From Oligoflexia bacterium (GTDB lineage Bacteria; Bdellovibrionota; JAFGOL01): a stretch of DNA of 7,469 nucleotides. This document shows, piece by piece, positions 1-5,808 of this stretch. Location of the stretch: assembly GCA_016926495.1 (NCBI GenBank), contig JAFGOL010000147.1, positions 1 to 7,469 of the forward strand, in the 5' to 3' direction. The notes under the pieces were generated by a model. The model ran no database searches. It was not told the origin of the DNA and saw only the letters and a program-made list of their open reading frames with translations. The translations under genes were made by a program, and so were the position numbers. Each line of letters begins with the position of its first letter. The first letter of the stretch is position 1.

Positions 1-1994
1 GGTCCCTGAGCGGTAATTTCGGGATATTGACCGCCCAGACAGGCATCGAGGCAATGATGCTTCTTGAAAGTAACGACGTGGATGTTGTTATTTCCGATTA
101 CAGGCTCGCCAATACAAACGGGGCGGAACTTCTTAATATCGTTGCTCACAGGTGGCCCCATGTTACAAGAATTATTATTACCGGGTATAATTCCGCACAG
201 ATTGCCAGGGACGCGGTCAACCGGGCCGGCGTTTTCAAATTTATCACAAAACCGTGGAACGACGATGACCTGAAGCTCATTCTGGAAGCCGCGGTAAAAA
301 GATCTTTAATAGTAAGAACAAACACGGAACTTTTATCCGAAATCCGGGATAAAAACACCAAAATAGAAGAGGCCACGAAGGTAATTGAAAGGGGCATTAA
401 GCTTAAAGAGAAGAAGCTTATCAAGTCAAAGGAATCCATGCTGGGTTACCAGGTCCAGATCAATGCCATAAACGAACTGCTTGCCAAGATTTCATCAGGC
501 AGGAATTTCAAGGACCTTGTGGGGTCCATACTTGAGGGGCTCAGAAACGTGGTGAATTGCGATTATTCAACCATCCTGAGTATCGCCGAGCAGAGCAGTG
601 AATTCAATTTGTATTCGGAAGGCAGGAGCGATCTCCTGTTACTGGATGATTATCCGGACTTTAAGAATATTCTGGATACAATGGAAAGAAATAACCATAT
701 TCCCCTTATTTTAAGCTCTATTTATGCCACTGAATCGAGCAGGGAACTTTTCTTTAACAATACGGATGTATATTCAATTCTTCTCTATCCGCTCAGGATC
801 AAAGCCTCGGCAGGCAAGTCCTATGTGTATATACTCGTACTGGGCAGGGAAGGGAAAAATATTTTCGATAAAAGGGATGTCAGCAGGTTAAGAGAGATAT
901 CAGGTTCTATTTATGTGGCGCTTGAAAGGCTTATTACGACAAACTTTATCCAGAGAGGTCTGAAGCAGTGGGAGGAAACATTTAACGCGATAATGGATCC
1001 CCTGTTTATACTTTCCCTTGATTACAAGATCGTACGCGTGAACAACGCGATTGAAAAGCTTACGGGTGAAAAAGCAAGCCAGATGATAGGCCGGCGCTGT
1101 TACGAGGTTTTCAAAAAAAGGGATGCAGTATGCGATAACTGTCTTGTCGCCAGGGTGCTTGCTTCCAGGCAGCCCGAAAGCGTTGAAAATGTGCCCTGTT
1201 TTGAGGAAAAAAATATTATAGCGTCAGCGTTTCCCATATTCGACAAGGATGAAAACCTCAGTTCCGTAATACAGTATAATAACGACAGGAGTGCCGAATT
1301 TAAACTTTACAAGCAGCTTATACAATCTGAAAAGCTCGCCGCCATAGGCCTGCTGGCCGCGAATATCGCGCACGAAATAAATAACCCTCTCGGCGGTATT
1401 CTCGCCTACGCGCAAATACTCAAAAGGGAAATTTCTGACGACGCCTCCTTTGTAAGCGATCTTGAGGAGATAGAGTCCGCCTGCCAGCGGTGTAAGAGCA
1501 TAATTTCAAATCTTCTCGATTTTTCAAGGGACACGTCCGGCGAATCCAAGAGGAAGATACAGTTGACCAGGCTCATTGATTCAACGTTGCCGCTCCTGAA
1601 TGTCTGTCTTAAAGGGCATAACCTGGTCATTGACGTGAAGGATCACAATTTATGGGTATACGGTAACCTGGGGCAGTTGCAGCAGGTCCTTTTCAATCTG
1701 ATCACGAATGCCGCGCACGCAACCCCGAAGGGAGGCGAGATCAGGGTCAAGGTGTACAGGGACCAGCTTGATAATGTAATTATAGAGGTGTCGGACAAGG
1801 GGTCAGGAATACCCGAAAACGTGCTCCCCATGGTATTCGAGCCCTTTTTTACGACCAAGGAAAAGGGAAGCGGGACCGGGCTGGGCCTTTTTGTTTCGCA
1901 CGGCATAATAACCGAACACGGAGGTTTTATAGATCTCAGGAGCAAGGTCGGGGAAGGCACAAACTTTATTATTTCGCTGCCCCAGGGGATCTGA
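1..1994 (+). CDS. Hybrid sensor histidine kinase, receiver-GAF-PAS-HisKA-HATPase (5' partial)
   Basis: The frame is open to the left edge (complete codons from base 3), so the gene begins outside the window and lacks the first part of its receiver, including the acidic pair. TTG at 27 is only the first possible start inside the window. Numbered from that codon, the receiver keeps the phospho-acceptor Asp24 (VISDYR), Thr52 (IITGY) and Lys75 (KPW). Residues about 95-140 are a charged, probably coiled-coil linker. About 145-300 resembles a GAF domain and about 314-425 is a PAS domain with Cys358, Cys369 and Cys372. HisKA has phospho-His449 (NIAHEINNPLGG). The ATPase domain has the N box (Asn557, Asn561), G1 (DKGSGIP, Asp590) and G2 (GSGTGLGL, from Gly614). 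No membrane segment is visible in the part present, so it is probably a cytoplasmic kinase passing phosphate to or from receiver domains. It is the first visible gene of a co-directional operon; the next gene starts 6 bases after its stop. The signal sensed is unknown. Confidence 0.93.
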   Translation, partial: SLSGNFGILTAQTGIEAMMLLESNDVDVVISDYRLANTNGAELLNIVAHRWPHVTRIIITGYNSAQIARDAVNRAGVFKFITKPWNDDDLKLILEAAVKRSLIVRTNTELLSEIRDKNTKIEEATKVIERGIKLKEKKLIKSKESMLGYQVQINAINELLAKISSGRNFKDLVGSILEGLRNVVNCDYSTILSIAEQSSEFNLYSEGRSDLLLLDDYPDFKNILDTMERNNHIPLILSSIYATESSRELFFNNTDVYSILLYPLRIKASAGKSYVYILVLGREGKNIFDKRDVSRLREISGSIYVALERLITTNFIQRGLKQWEETFNAIMDPLFILSLDYKIVRVNNAIEKLTGEKASQMIGRRCYEVFKKRDAVCDNCLVARVLASRQPESVENVPCFEEKNIIASAFPIFDKDENLSSVIQYNNDRSAEFKLYKQLIQSEKLAAIGLLAANIAHEINNPLGGILAYAQILKREISDDASFVSDLEEIESACQRCKSIISNLLDFSRDTSGESKRKIQLTRLIDSTLPLLNVCLKGHNLVIDVKDHNLWVYGNLGQLQQVLFNLITNAAHATPKGGEIRVKVYRDQLDNVIIEVSDKGSGIPENVLPMVFEPFFTTKEKGSGTGLGLFVSHGIITEHGGFIDLRSKVGEGTNFIISLPQGI

Positions 1995-2000
1995 AGTTTT

Positions 2001-2822
2001 ATGTTCGTAGTCATTATTCAATGCCTGCTCTATCTGGTAGCGGAAATGCTGCCTCTTGACGGTTATGCCCATCAAAGGCTTATTTCATACTATTATGGCG
2101 CTGAAAAACTCGAACAGGAGTTTATGATAGTAATTTACATATCGCTGGCGCTGGGCCTGTGCATATACTACTCGAAAGATCTCCTGCGGATGTTTACGGA
2201 CAGCTTCAGGGGTTTTTATTCGGTGTTGTCCGGCAGGCGTTCCTTCAGGGTCACATCCACCAATTTTAAAATGTTTAATATTTTTGTTACCATGTCCGTT
2301 ATGACCATAATCGTGTTCCCGCTTCTTAACCTGGGTGAGCTTGACTTCGGAGTTGACAGGGTCGCCGTAATATTCCTGGTAACCGCGCTTATTTTACGGT
2401 TGTCGACATCCTTTACCCTGGTAAAGGTGGACGGCAGGTATCTTGATATAAAAGAGATACTGGTATTATCGCTGGTGCAGATCATAGGCCTTATTCCGGG
2501 TTTTTCAAGAACGGCCATGCTGATCGGCGTTGGCTCCTTTATGGGGACGGAAAAAAAGTACCTGGTAAAGCTTGTACTGATATCGTTTATTCCGCTGCTT
2601 GTTCTGAAATTATTTTTTATGGGTGTACCGGCAAGCTCCGTGTTCTGGATAGTGCTTGAAAGGTGGTATCTTTTGTTATTTTTTACCGGTGTAGTAATGC
2701 TCCTTATTAAGCTACTTTATTATATAGTTTTTTCCAACAGGTTCTATAAATTTTATTTATATCTTGCAGGTATTGGCATTTGGACATTACTTGATGTATA
2801 TTTTAGCAAGAGGGGTTTATGA
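2001..2822 (+). CDS. Divergent UppP/BacA-family membrane protein (undecaprenyl-diphosphatase-like)
   Basis: This is a 273-residue, very hydrophobic protein with about seven or eight likely membrane segments. Two family signatures of undecaprenyl-pyrophosphate phosphatase remain: an N-terminal E-x-LP-x4-H motif (Glu15, Pro18, His24; E. coli has EFLPVSSTGH) and PGFSR at 166-170 (E. coli PGFSRSG). In my alignment by eye, the residues matching E. coli Glu21, His30, Ser173 and Arg174 are present. The first Glu of the pair (E. coli Glu17) falls on Tyr11, the SSTG stretch is DGYA, and the Thr178 position is Leu174. Length matches the family. True UppP recycles the C55 lipid carrier for peptidoglycan and other envelope polymers. 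These changes suggest altered or lost catalysis, or lipid sensing, but that is inference. The start is the first ATG after the kinase stop, with AGGGGA about 11 bases upstream. The stop overlaps the next start (ATGA). Family assignment is likely; activity is not established. Confidence 0.75.
   Translation: MFVVIIQCLLYLVAEMLPLDGYAHQRLISYYYGAEKLEQEFMIVIYISLALGLCIYYSKDLLRMFTDSFRGFYSVLSGRRSFRVTSTNFKMFNIFVTMSVMTIIVFPLLNLGELDFGVDRVAVIFLVTALILRLSTSFTLVKVDGRYLDIKEILVLSLVQIIGLIPGFSRTAMLIGVGSFMGTEKKYLVKLVLISFIPLLVLKLFFMGVPASSVFWIVLERWYLLLFFTGVVMLLIKLLYYIVFSNRFYKFYLYLAGIGIWTLLDVYFSKRGL
2811..2815 (+). promoter_or_regulatory. Ribosome binding site of the stand-alone receiver
   Basis: AGGGG, extended upstream as AAG, lies within the last codons of the UppP-like gene, 3 bases before the ATG at 2819. 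Together with the ATGA overlap it fixes the start and implies translational coupling. Confidence 0.6.
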
Positions 2823-3178
2823 ATATTCTTGTCATTGATGATGAAAAGATTATTCTTAATGCGGTTGTACGGATCCTTAAAAGCAGGGGATACAATGTTT
2901 ATTCTCTTAATACCGGTAATGATCTTGAAGGAAAATTAAGGGAATTCCGACCTTCTTTTGTTTTTCTGGATGTCAAGATGCAATGTTGTTCAGGTATTGA
3001 CGTACTTAAGATGATAAAGGAGACCGATCCCTCGATAAAAGTGGTAATGATGAGCGGCTATACTTCTCCCGAAACTCTTGAACAGGCCAAGGTATACGGG
3101 GCGGACGCGTTTTTGAAAAAACCTTTTGATGATATCACTGATATAACCGGAATAATTGATGAGCTTTCCCGGAGTTGA
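2819..3178 (+). CDS. Single-domain response regulator (CheY-like receiver)
   Basis: This 119-residue protein is a receiver domain and nothing else. It has the acidic pair Asp7-Asp8 (VIDDEK), the phospho-acceptor Asp51 (FLDVKM), Ser79 at the switch Thr/Ser position (MMSGYT) and Lys101 before Pro (KKPF). It ends right after the last helix, so no DNA-binding or enzymatic output domain is attached. Its ATG overlaps the TGA of the UppP-like gene by four bases (ATGA), and the TolQ-like gene starts 15 bases after its stop. The obvious inference is that it takes phosphate from the kinase encoded two genes upstream. It could then act by protein contact, on the Tol-like machine or the UppP-like protein, or relay phosphate to a partner elsewhere. 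The receiver assignment is secure; the partner is not. Confidence 0.93.
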   Translation: MNILVIDDEKIILNAVVRILKSRGYNVYSLNTGNDLEGKLREFRPSFVFLDVKMQCCSGIDVLKMIKETDPSIKVVMMSGYTSPETLEQAKVYGADAFLKKPFDDITDITGIIDELSRS

Positions 3179-3193
3179 TGGTATGTTATTGTC

Positions 3194-3919
3194 ATGGATG
3201 TAACTGCACTCGTTTTGAAAGCGGATATTGTTGTTAAGATAGTAATGGCCGCATTGCTGCTTTTTTCCGTATTATCGTGGGCTGTCTTTTTCTCGAAATT
3301 TCTTATGTTAAGAAAAACGGAAGCCGAATCCGAAAAATTCCGGGAGAAGTTTCATAAAAACAGGGATATGGACAAGGCTTACCTTGACGCCCAGTACCAT
3401 GCGAAGGGATATCTTTGTAACCTGTATATCGCGGGTTACAGGGAATTAAAGGAACTTTGCGACAATGTCCTGGAGCAGGAGAGCCTCAGTAATGTCCAGA
3501 GGGCTATGATGGCCGAGAGGGACAGGCTTATATCGTCGATAAACGATAAAATATCCTTTCTTGCCACCGTGGGCTCCTCATCCCCGTTCATAGGCCTTTT
3601 CGGTACGGTATGGGGTATAATGAACGCGTTCAGGGGACTGGCCATTCAAAAAAGCGCGACGCTTTCCGTTGTGGCTCCCGGTATAGCGGAAGCTCTTATT
3701 GCCACGGCCATCGGGCTTTTCGCCGCAATCCCGGCCGTTATTTTCTATAACAGCCTCACCAAGAAGATTGAGAGGATAGAGCAATATTCCAATAGTTTCA
3801 TCTATGAATTTATGAACATAACATACCGTACTTTTTTACAGCCGGAACTTAAGATTCCGGAAGTGCCCGGAGCCGGTAAAAAAAATGGAAGTAAAGAAAA
3901 GCAACAAGAAAGCGTTTAG
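3194..3919 (+). CDS. tolQ: TolQ/ExbB-family proton channel subunit
   Basis: This 241-residue inner-membrane protein of the MotA/TolQ/ExbB family would form, with the next gene's product, a channel using proton-motive force to drive envelope work. Membrane segment 1 is at about 12-36. A cytoplasmic loop follows to about 120. Segment 2 carries SPFIGLFGTVWGIMNAF (130-146, Thr138), and segment 3 carries VAPGIAEALIATAIGLFAAI (160-179), with the conserved Glu166 and Thr171. The GTVWGIM form is closer to TolQ than to typical ExbB. The ATG at 3194 is the first standard in-frame start after the upstream receiver's stop in the same frame. Its ribosome site is poor (GGAG about 20 bases away), so translation may depend on coupling. 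The 3' end overlaps the next gene by 35 bases and encodes a Lys/Gly-rich tail. Family membership is certain; TolQ rather than ExbB is likely. Confidence 0.94.
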   Translation: MDVTALVLKADIVVKIVMAALLLFSVLSWAVFFSKFLMLRKTEAESEKFREKFHKNRDMDKAYLDAQYHAKGYLCNLYIAGYRELKELCDNVLEQESLSNVQRAMMAERDRLISSINDKISFLATVGSSSPFIGLFGTVWGIMNAFRGLAIQKSATLSVVAPGIAEALIATAIGLFAAIPAVIFYNSLTKKIERIEQYSNSFIYEFMNITYRTFLQPELKIPEVPGAGKKNGSKEKQQESV

Positions 3920-4301
3920 TGACATCAATGTTACTCCCTTTGTTGATGTCATGCTCGTATTGCTTGTAATCTTCATGGTTACGGCGCCGTTACTGGATCA
4001 GGGTATAGACGTTAATCTGCCCGTGGCAAAGGCCGCCAGACTGTCAAAAGACCAGAAGCCCGTGGTTTTGTATTTAAAAAGGAACAAGGAAATAATCATG
4101 GACTCCTACACGGTCCCTGAGAACGGCCTTGAGACAAGGATCAAGCTGGTTTTCAGAAAAAGGACCAACAAGGATATTTTCATAAAGGCGGATAAAGAGC
4201 TTCCATACGGTTTTGTAGCCAATATCATAAGCAAGGTTAAGGAGGCAGGCATAACGAGGATAGGGCTTGTAACAATTCCGCCGGATGAGGGAAATGAATA
4301 A
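3885..4301 (+). CDS. tolR: TolR/ExbD-family proton channel subunit
   Basis: This 138-residue protein has a short cytoplasmic N-terminus and a single membrane helix at about 16-38 (DINVTPFVDVMLVLLVIF). The proton-binding Asp21 sits in the invariant position of the family (TolR Asp23, ExbD Asp25 in E. coli). A periplasmic domain of about 100 residues contains IKADKELPYGFVANIISKV and ends GITRIGLVTIPP, typical of TolR. Length is normal. It partners the TolQ-like protein to convert proton flow into movement of a TolA/TonB-type protein. The start lies 35 bases inside the tolQ-like gene, with GGAG at 3869-3872, 12 bases upstream. The stop overlaps the start of the next gene. Nothing looks degraded. 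TolR is favoured over ExbD by the periplasmic-domain pattern and the TolQ-like neighbour. Confidence 0.94.
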   Translation: MEVKKSNKKAFSDINVTPFVDVMLVLLVIFMVTAPLLDQGIDVNLPVAKAARLSKDQKPVVLYLKRNKEIIMDSYTVPENGLETRIKLVFRKRTNKDIFIKADKELPYGFVANIISKVKEAGITRIGLVTIPPDEGNE

Positions 4302-5016
4302 TTTTTCCGCCATACAAAGGCGCTTTGTTATAGCATCGGTTGCTGGCCATTTTTTGCTGTTTGCCTTTCTGATCTATACGCACAGAAAAAATTCCGAAAG
4401 TAAAATGATTGTTATTTCGGCCACTGTAATTCAGGCTGTTGACGCGCAGGCTGAAGGTCTTCCCAATATACTTAAAAAAGATCTCGGCAAGGTGCTGGAT
4501 AAAAGCAGCGTTAAGGAAGATCCGTCCACCATGGCGCTGCCAAGCCTGAAAGAGCTGGCGGTTTCAAAAATGAAGGCCATAGAGAATCTGAAAAAATCCA
4601 TCGCAAAAAGCAATTACCTTGAAAAGATAAAAATAATAAAAGGACTCAGGGCCGGGGAATCCCTGACGAAAAATCTTACAGGCTCAAAAACAGGCACGGG
4701 CAGTGTAAGCTCCGACTCGGGCCAGAGTATTAACAGCGCAATAGGCGTACAGTATATAGAGGGCATAAAAGCACTTGTAAGGAAATTCTGGTCTGTGCCT
4801 CCGTGGATGGAAACCGGAAACCTGAAAGCGTCAATAGTTCTTACCATTAAGGATGACGGTTCAATAGAATCTCCTGAAATTTACGAGTCTTCAGGCAATG
4901 CCGAATTTGACAAGCTTGCCGTGGATGCCGTGACAAAGGCCGCCCCGTTCCAATCGCCTCCTGCTACGATAAGGGAAATGCTGGACAAGGAAGGGTTGCT
5001 TTTAATATTTCCCTGA
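4285..5016 (+). CDS. TonB/TolA-type energy transducer
   Basis: This protein of 243 residues has a short basic N-terminus, one membrane anchor at about 13-31, a periplasmic linker, and a C-terminal TonB/TolA-like domain at about 155-243. The anchor carries the SHLS-type pattern used to contact TolQ-TolR or ExbB-ExbD: Ser18, His22 and Leu29, with the last position His33 instead of Ser. The linker (32-150) is Lys/Ser/Gly-rich, not the Pro-rich spacer of classic TonB nor the long helix of E. coli TolA. The C-terminal domain has LTIKDDGSIESPEIYESSG, then FDKLAVDAVTKAAPFQSPP, typical of TonB-C proteins. It follows the channel genes and would pull on an outer-membrane or periplasmic partner not encoded here. 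ATG 4285 has no clear ribosome site. ATG 4294, preceded by GAGGGA, is a good alternative that removes three residues. TolA versus TonB cannot be decided from sequence alone. Confidence 0.85.
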   Translation: MREMNNFSAIQRRFVIASVAGHFLLFAFLIYTHRKNSESKMIVISATVIQAVDAQAEGLPNILKKDLGKVLDKSSVKEDPSTMALPSLKELAVSKMKAIENLKKSIAKSNYLEKIKIIKGLRAGESLTKNLTGSKTGTGSVSSDSGQSINSAIGVQYIEGIKALVRKFWSVPPWMETGNLKASIVLTIKDDGSIESPEIYESSGNAEFDKLAVDAVTKAAPFQSPPATIREMLDKEGLLLIFP

Positions 5017-5026
5017 TCCGGTTATT

Positions 5027-5215
5027 TTGACTTTTTTATGCAAGAAAGCAGAATCAATTATTAGACATAAGGTGAAAGGGAGTCATATGCAGTTCGCTCA
5101 TCCGGAAAAATCCGGACTGGTTACGGTAAGTTTTCACTCAGCCAATGATGATTTGCACCCCAAGACCGCGGCAAGCATATTTAAACAAGCCTGCATACGG
5201 GAGGAGGAATTATGA
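5027..5215 (+). pseudogene. hicA: HicA-type mRNA interferase toxin, N-terminally eroded
   Basis: The 62-residue frame is a recognisable HicA, a small dsRBD-like mRNA interferase. KGSHMQFAHPEKSGLVTV (residues 17-34) holds the catalytic His20, followed by FHSANDDLHPKTAASIFKQACI and REEEL. Usual HicA proteins begin with about 10 more residues of helix before the LKKAGF segment, which here is LCKKAES. The frame is closed upstream by TAA at 5003, and the only nearby start is TTG 5027 with no ribosome site. GTG 5072 and ATG 5087 (after AGGGAG) would remove the first strand, and ATG 5087 would also remove His20. Other family positions differ: Ser for the usual Pro in VTVP, and Ala for Leu in the GTL motif. 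The gene starts 10 bases after the TonB-like stop and overlaps hicB by four bases. I infer a deletion-truncated or weakly expressed toxin; a functional short HicA starting at TTG is not excluded. Confidence 0.7.
5199..5208 (+). promoter_or_regulatory. Strong ribosome binding site of hicB
   Basis: GGGAGGAGGA lies 3 bases before the ATG at 5212 and contains two near-perfect GGAGG matches. It contrasts with the lack of any such site before hicA and would favour antitoxin over toxin synthesis. Confidence 0.7.
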
Positions 5216-5475
5216 AAAAGGCCGTCTTTGTTCCGGTGGTAATATTAAGGACAAAAAACGGATACAGTGCCCACAGCCCGGTTATAAACGGATGTGTCGC
5301 CACTGATAAGTCAATAGATTCCGCACTGAAAAGATTTAAAGAGGCTTTGGAGTTTCATATTGAAGGAGAACAGCTGGCGGAAAAAAAGAAGTTTAATTAC
5401 GTTAAGGAATTAAAAGATATCCTTAAAAAGTACGAAGAAGACGCATTTTATGCCTCCATAAAGATAGCGGCTTAA
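5212..5475 (+). CDS. hicB: HicB-family antitoxin
   Basis: This 87-residue protein fits the HicB antitoxin fold, which binds and neutralises HicA. An N-terminal strand (MKKAVFVPVVI) is followed by the hallmark GYSAHSPVINGCVATDKSIDSALKRF (residues 17-42) and a helix EALEFHIEGEQLAEKKK. The C-terminus is a Lys/Glu-rich helix ending ASIKIAA. No separate ribbon-helix-helix or HTH DNA-binding domain is visible after the core, so autoregulation may be weak or use another route. It starts at ATG 5212, overlapping the hicA stop (ATGA), with a strong ribosome site. The hicA-hicB order is the common one. It appears intact, unlike its toxin, as expected if antitoxin loss is lethal while toxin loss is tolerated (inference). 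Confidence 0.82.
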   Translation: MKKAVFVPVVILRTKNGYSAHSPVINGCVATDKSIDSALKRFKEALEFHIEGEQLAEKKKFNYVKELKDILKKYEEDAFYASIKIAA

Positions 5476-5494
5476 AAGCCGAGTGCTTTATAAA

Positions 5495-5632
5495 TCACCC
5501 GACTTTCAGTTTTAATCCTTCCCTGTCTATCTGATCCTGTAAGGCCAGTTTTACAAGCCATTCGGCAGGCAGGTCCAGTTTTTGGGCGATTGTTTTGGCT
5601 AGTTTTATGCTTACATTTTTTATACGTACTTG
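5495..5632 (-). pseudogene. Start-less reverse-strand ORF remnant, 45 codons
   Basis: On the - strand a 45-codon frame lies between a TGA at 5635-5633 and a TGA ending at 5495. It contains IKLAKTIAQKLDLPAEWLVK followed by LALQDQIDREGL, which has real-protein character: an amphipathic helical pattern and balanced codon use. No ATG, GTG or TTG starts the frame before the conserved-looking part; the nearby ATG is in another frame and is followed at once by a stop. I do not recognise the family with confidence. The length and style resemble the C-terminal part of a small antitoxin or DNA-binding protein, which would fit the neighbouring hicAB genes, but this is a guess. It may be the 3' end of a gene broken by a frameshift or deletion, or a chance frame. 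Confidence 0.35.
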
Positions 5633-5670
5633 TCAAAGCACTCAATAAAAAGATTTTTCAAAAGAGCATA

Positions 5671-5709
5671 TTTTTATCCCAAAGGTATACAGATTAATAT
5701 TTTAAAAAC
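5671..5709 (+). repeat. Left arm of inverted repeat
   Basis: The arm begins TTTTTATCCC and ends TTTTAAAAAC. It pairs with 5759-5797 at 32 of 39 positions. Confidence 0.8.
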
Positions 5710-5723
5710 CATAGAGGAGTAAA

Positions 5724-5774
5724 TTGGTAACCCGCAGTAAGTTAAAATACGGAACGTCGTTTTTAAAATATTAA
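5724..5774 (+). other. Mini-ORF in the inverted-repeat loop (16 codons)
   Basis: A TTG at 5724 follows GAGGAG (5714-5719) at a 4-base spacing and opens a 16-residue frame (MVTRSKLKYGTSFLKY) that stops at TAA 5772-5774 inside the right arm. It is too short to assign. A well-placed ribosome site just inside a terminal repeat is what would remain of a transposase start after internal deletion of an insertion sequence, but I cannot match it to a family. Confidence 0.25.
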
Positions 5775-5797
5775 TCTGTTATCAACAGGGATAAAAA
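5759..5797 (-). repeat. Right arm of inverted repeat
   Basis: This is the inverted copy of 5671-5709. It also holds its own small palindrome, CTGTTATCAACAG at 5776-5788, which the left arm lacks. Confidence 0.8.
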
Positions 5798-5808
5798 CAA
5801 CCCTGCGC

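Larger units (their letters stand above)
5671..5797. mobile_element. MITE-like element with 39-base terminal inverted repeats
   Basis: The left arm 5671-5709 and right arm 5759-5797 are inverted copies matching at 32 of 39 positions without gaps. The outer 10 bases (TTTTTATCCC) and the inner 21 bases (5689-5709 with 5759-5779) are perfect; the mismatches cluster between them. The 49-base loop contains a tiny ORF behind a good ribosome site. Size and structure suggest a miniature inverted-repeat element or an internally deleted insertion sequence. No clear target-site duplication flanks it: the left flank is GAGCATA and the right flank CAACCCT. It may instead be a large hairpin acting between the convergent genes. 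Confidence 0.45.
5476..5808. other. AT-rich convergent intergenic region
   Basis: These 333 bases separate hicB (+) from the GH3 gene (-), whose 3' ends face each other. The region holds a start-less reverse-strand ORF remnant (5495-5632) and an inverted-repeat element (5671-5797). No tRNA, CRISPR repeat, or convincing promoter or intrinsic terminator with a T tract is visible. The composition is much richer in A and T than the flanking genes, consistent with decayed inserted DNA. Confidence 0.6.

Noticed and set aside
5027..5061. Promoter for hicAB with -35 TTGACT
   Set aside because: No acceptable -10 hexamer lies 16-18 bases downstream; the hexamer also coincides with the putative TTG start.
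5087..5215. HicA starting at ATG 5087 behind AGGGAG
   Set aside because: This start would remove the GSH motif and catalytic His, leaving a fragment without activity; the purine run is probably incidental coding sequence.
5468..5481. Palindrome CGGCTTAAAAGCCG at the end of hicB as a terminator
   Set aside because: The stem is only about five pairs, it spans the stop codon, and no run of T follows.
5779..5787. DnaA-box-like 9-mer TTATCAACA in the right repeat arm
   Set aside because: It is one mismatch from consensus, is not clustered with other boxes, and no replication genes are nearby. It is also part of a local palindrome.
5786..5805. CAGGG/CCCTG hairpin as a terminator for the GH3 gene
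   Set aside because: The five-pair stem has a ten-base loop, and there is no T tract after it on the - strand.
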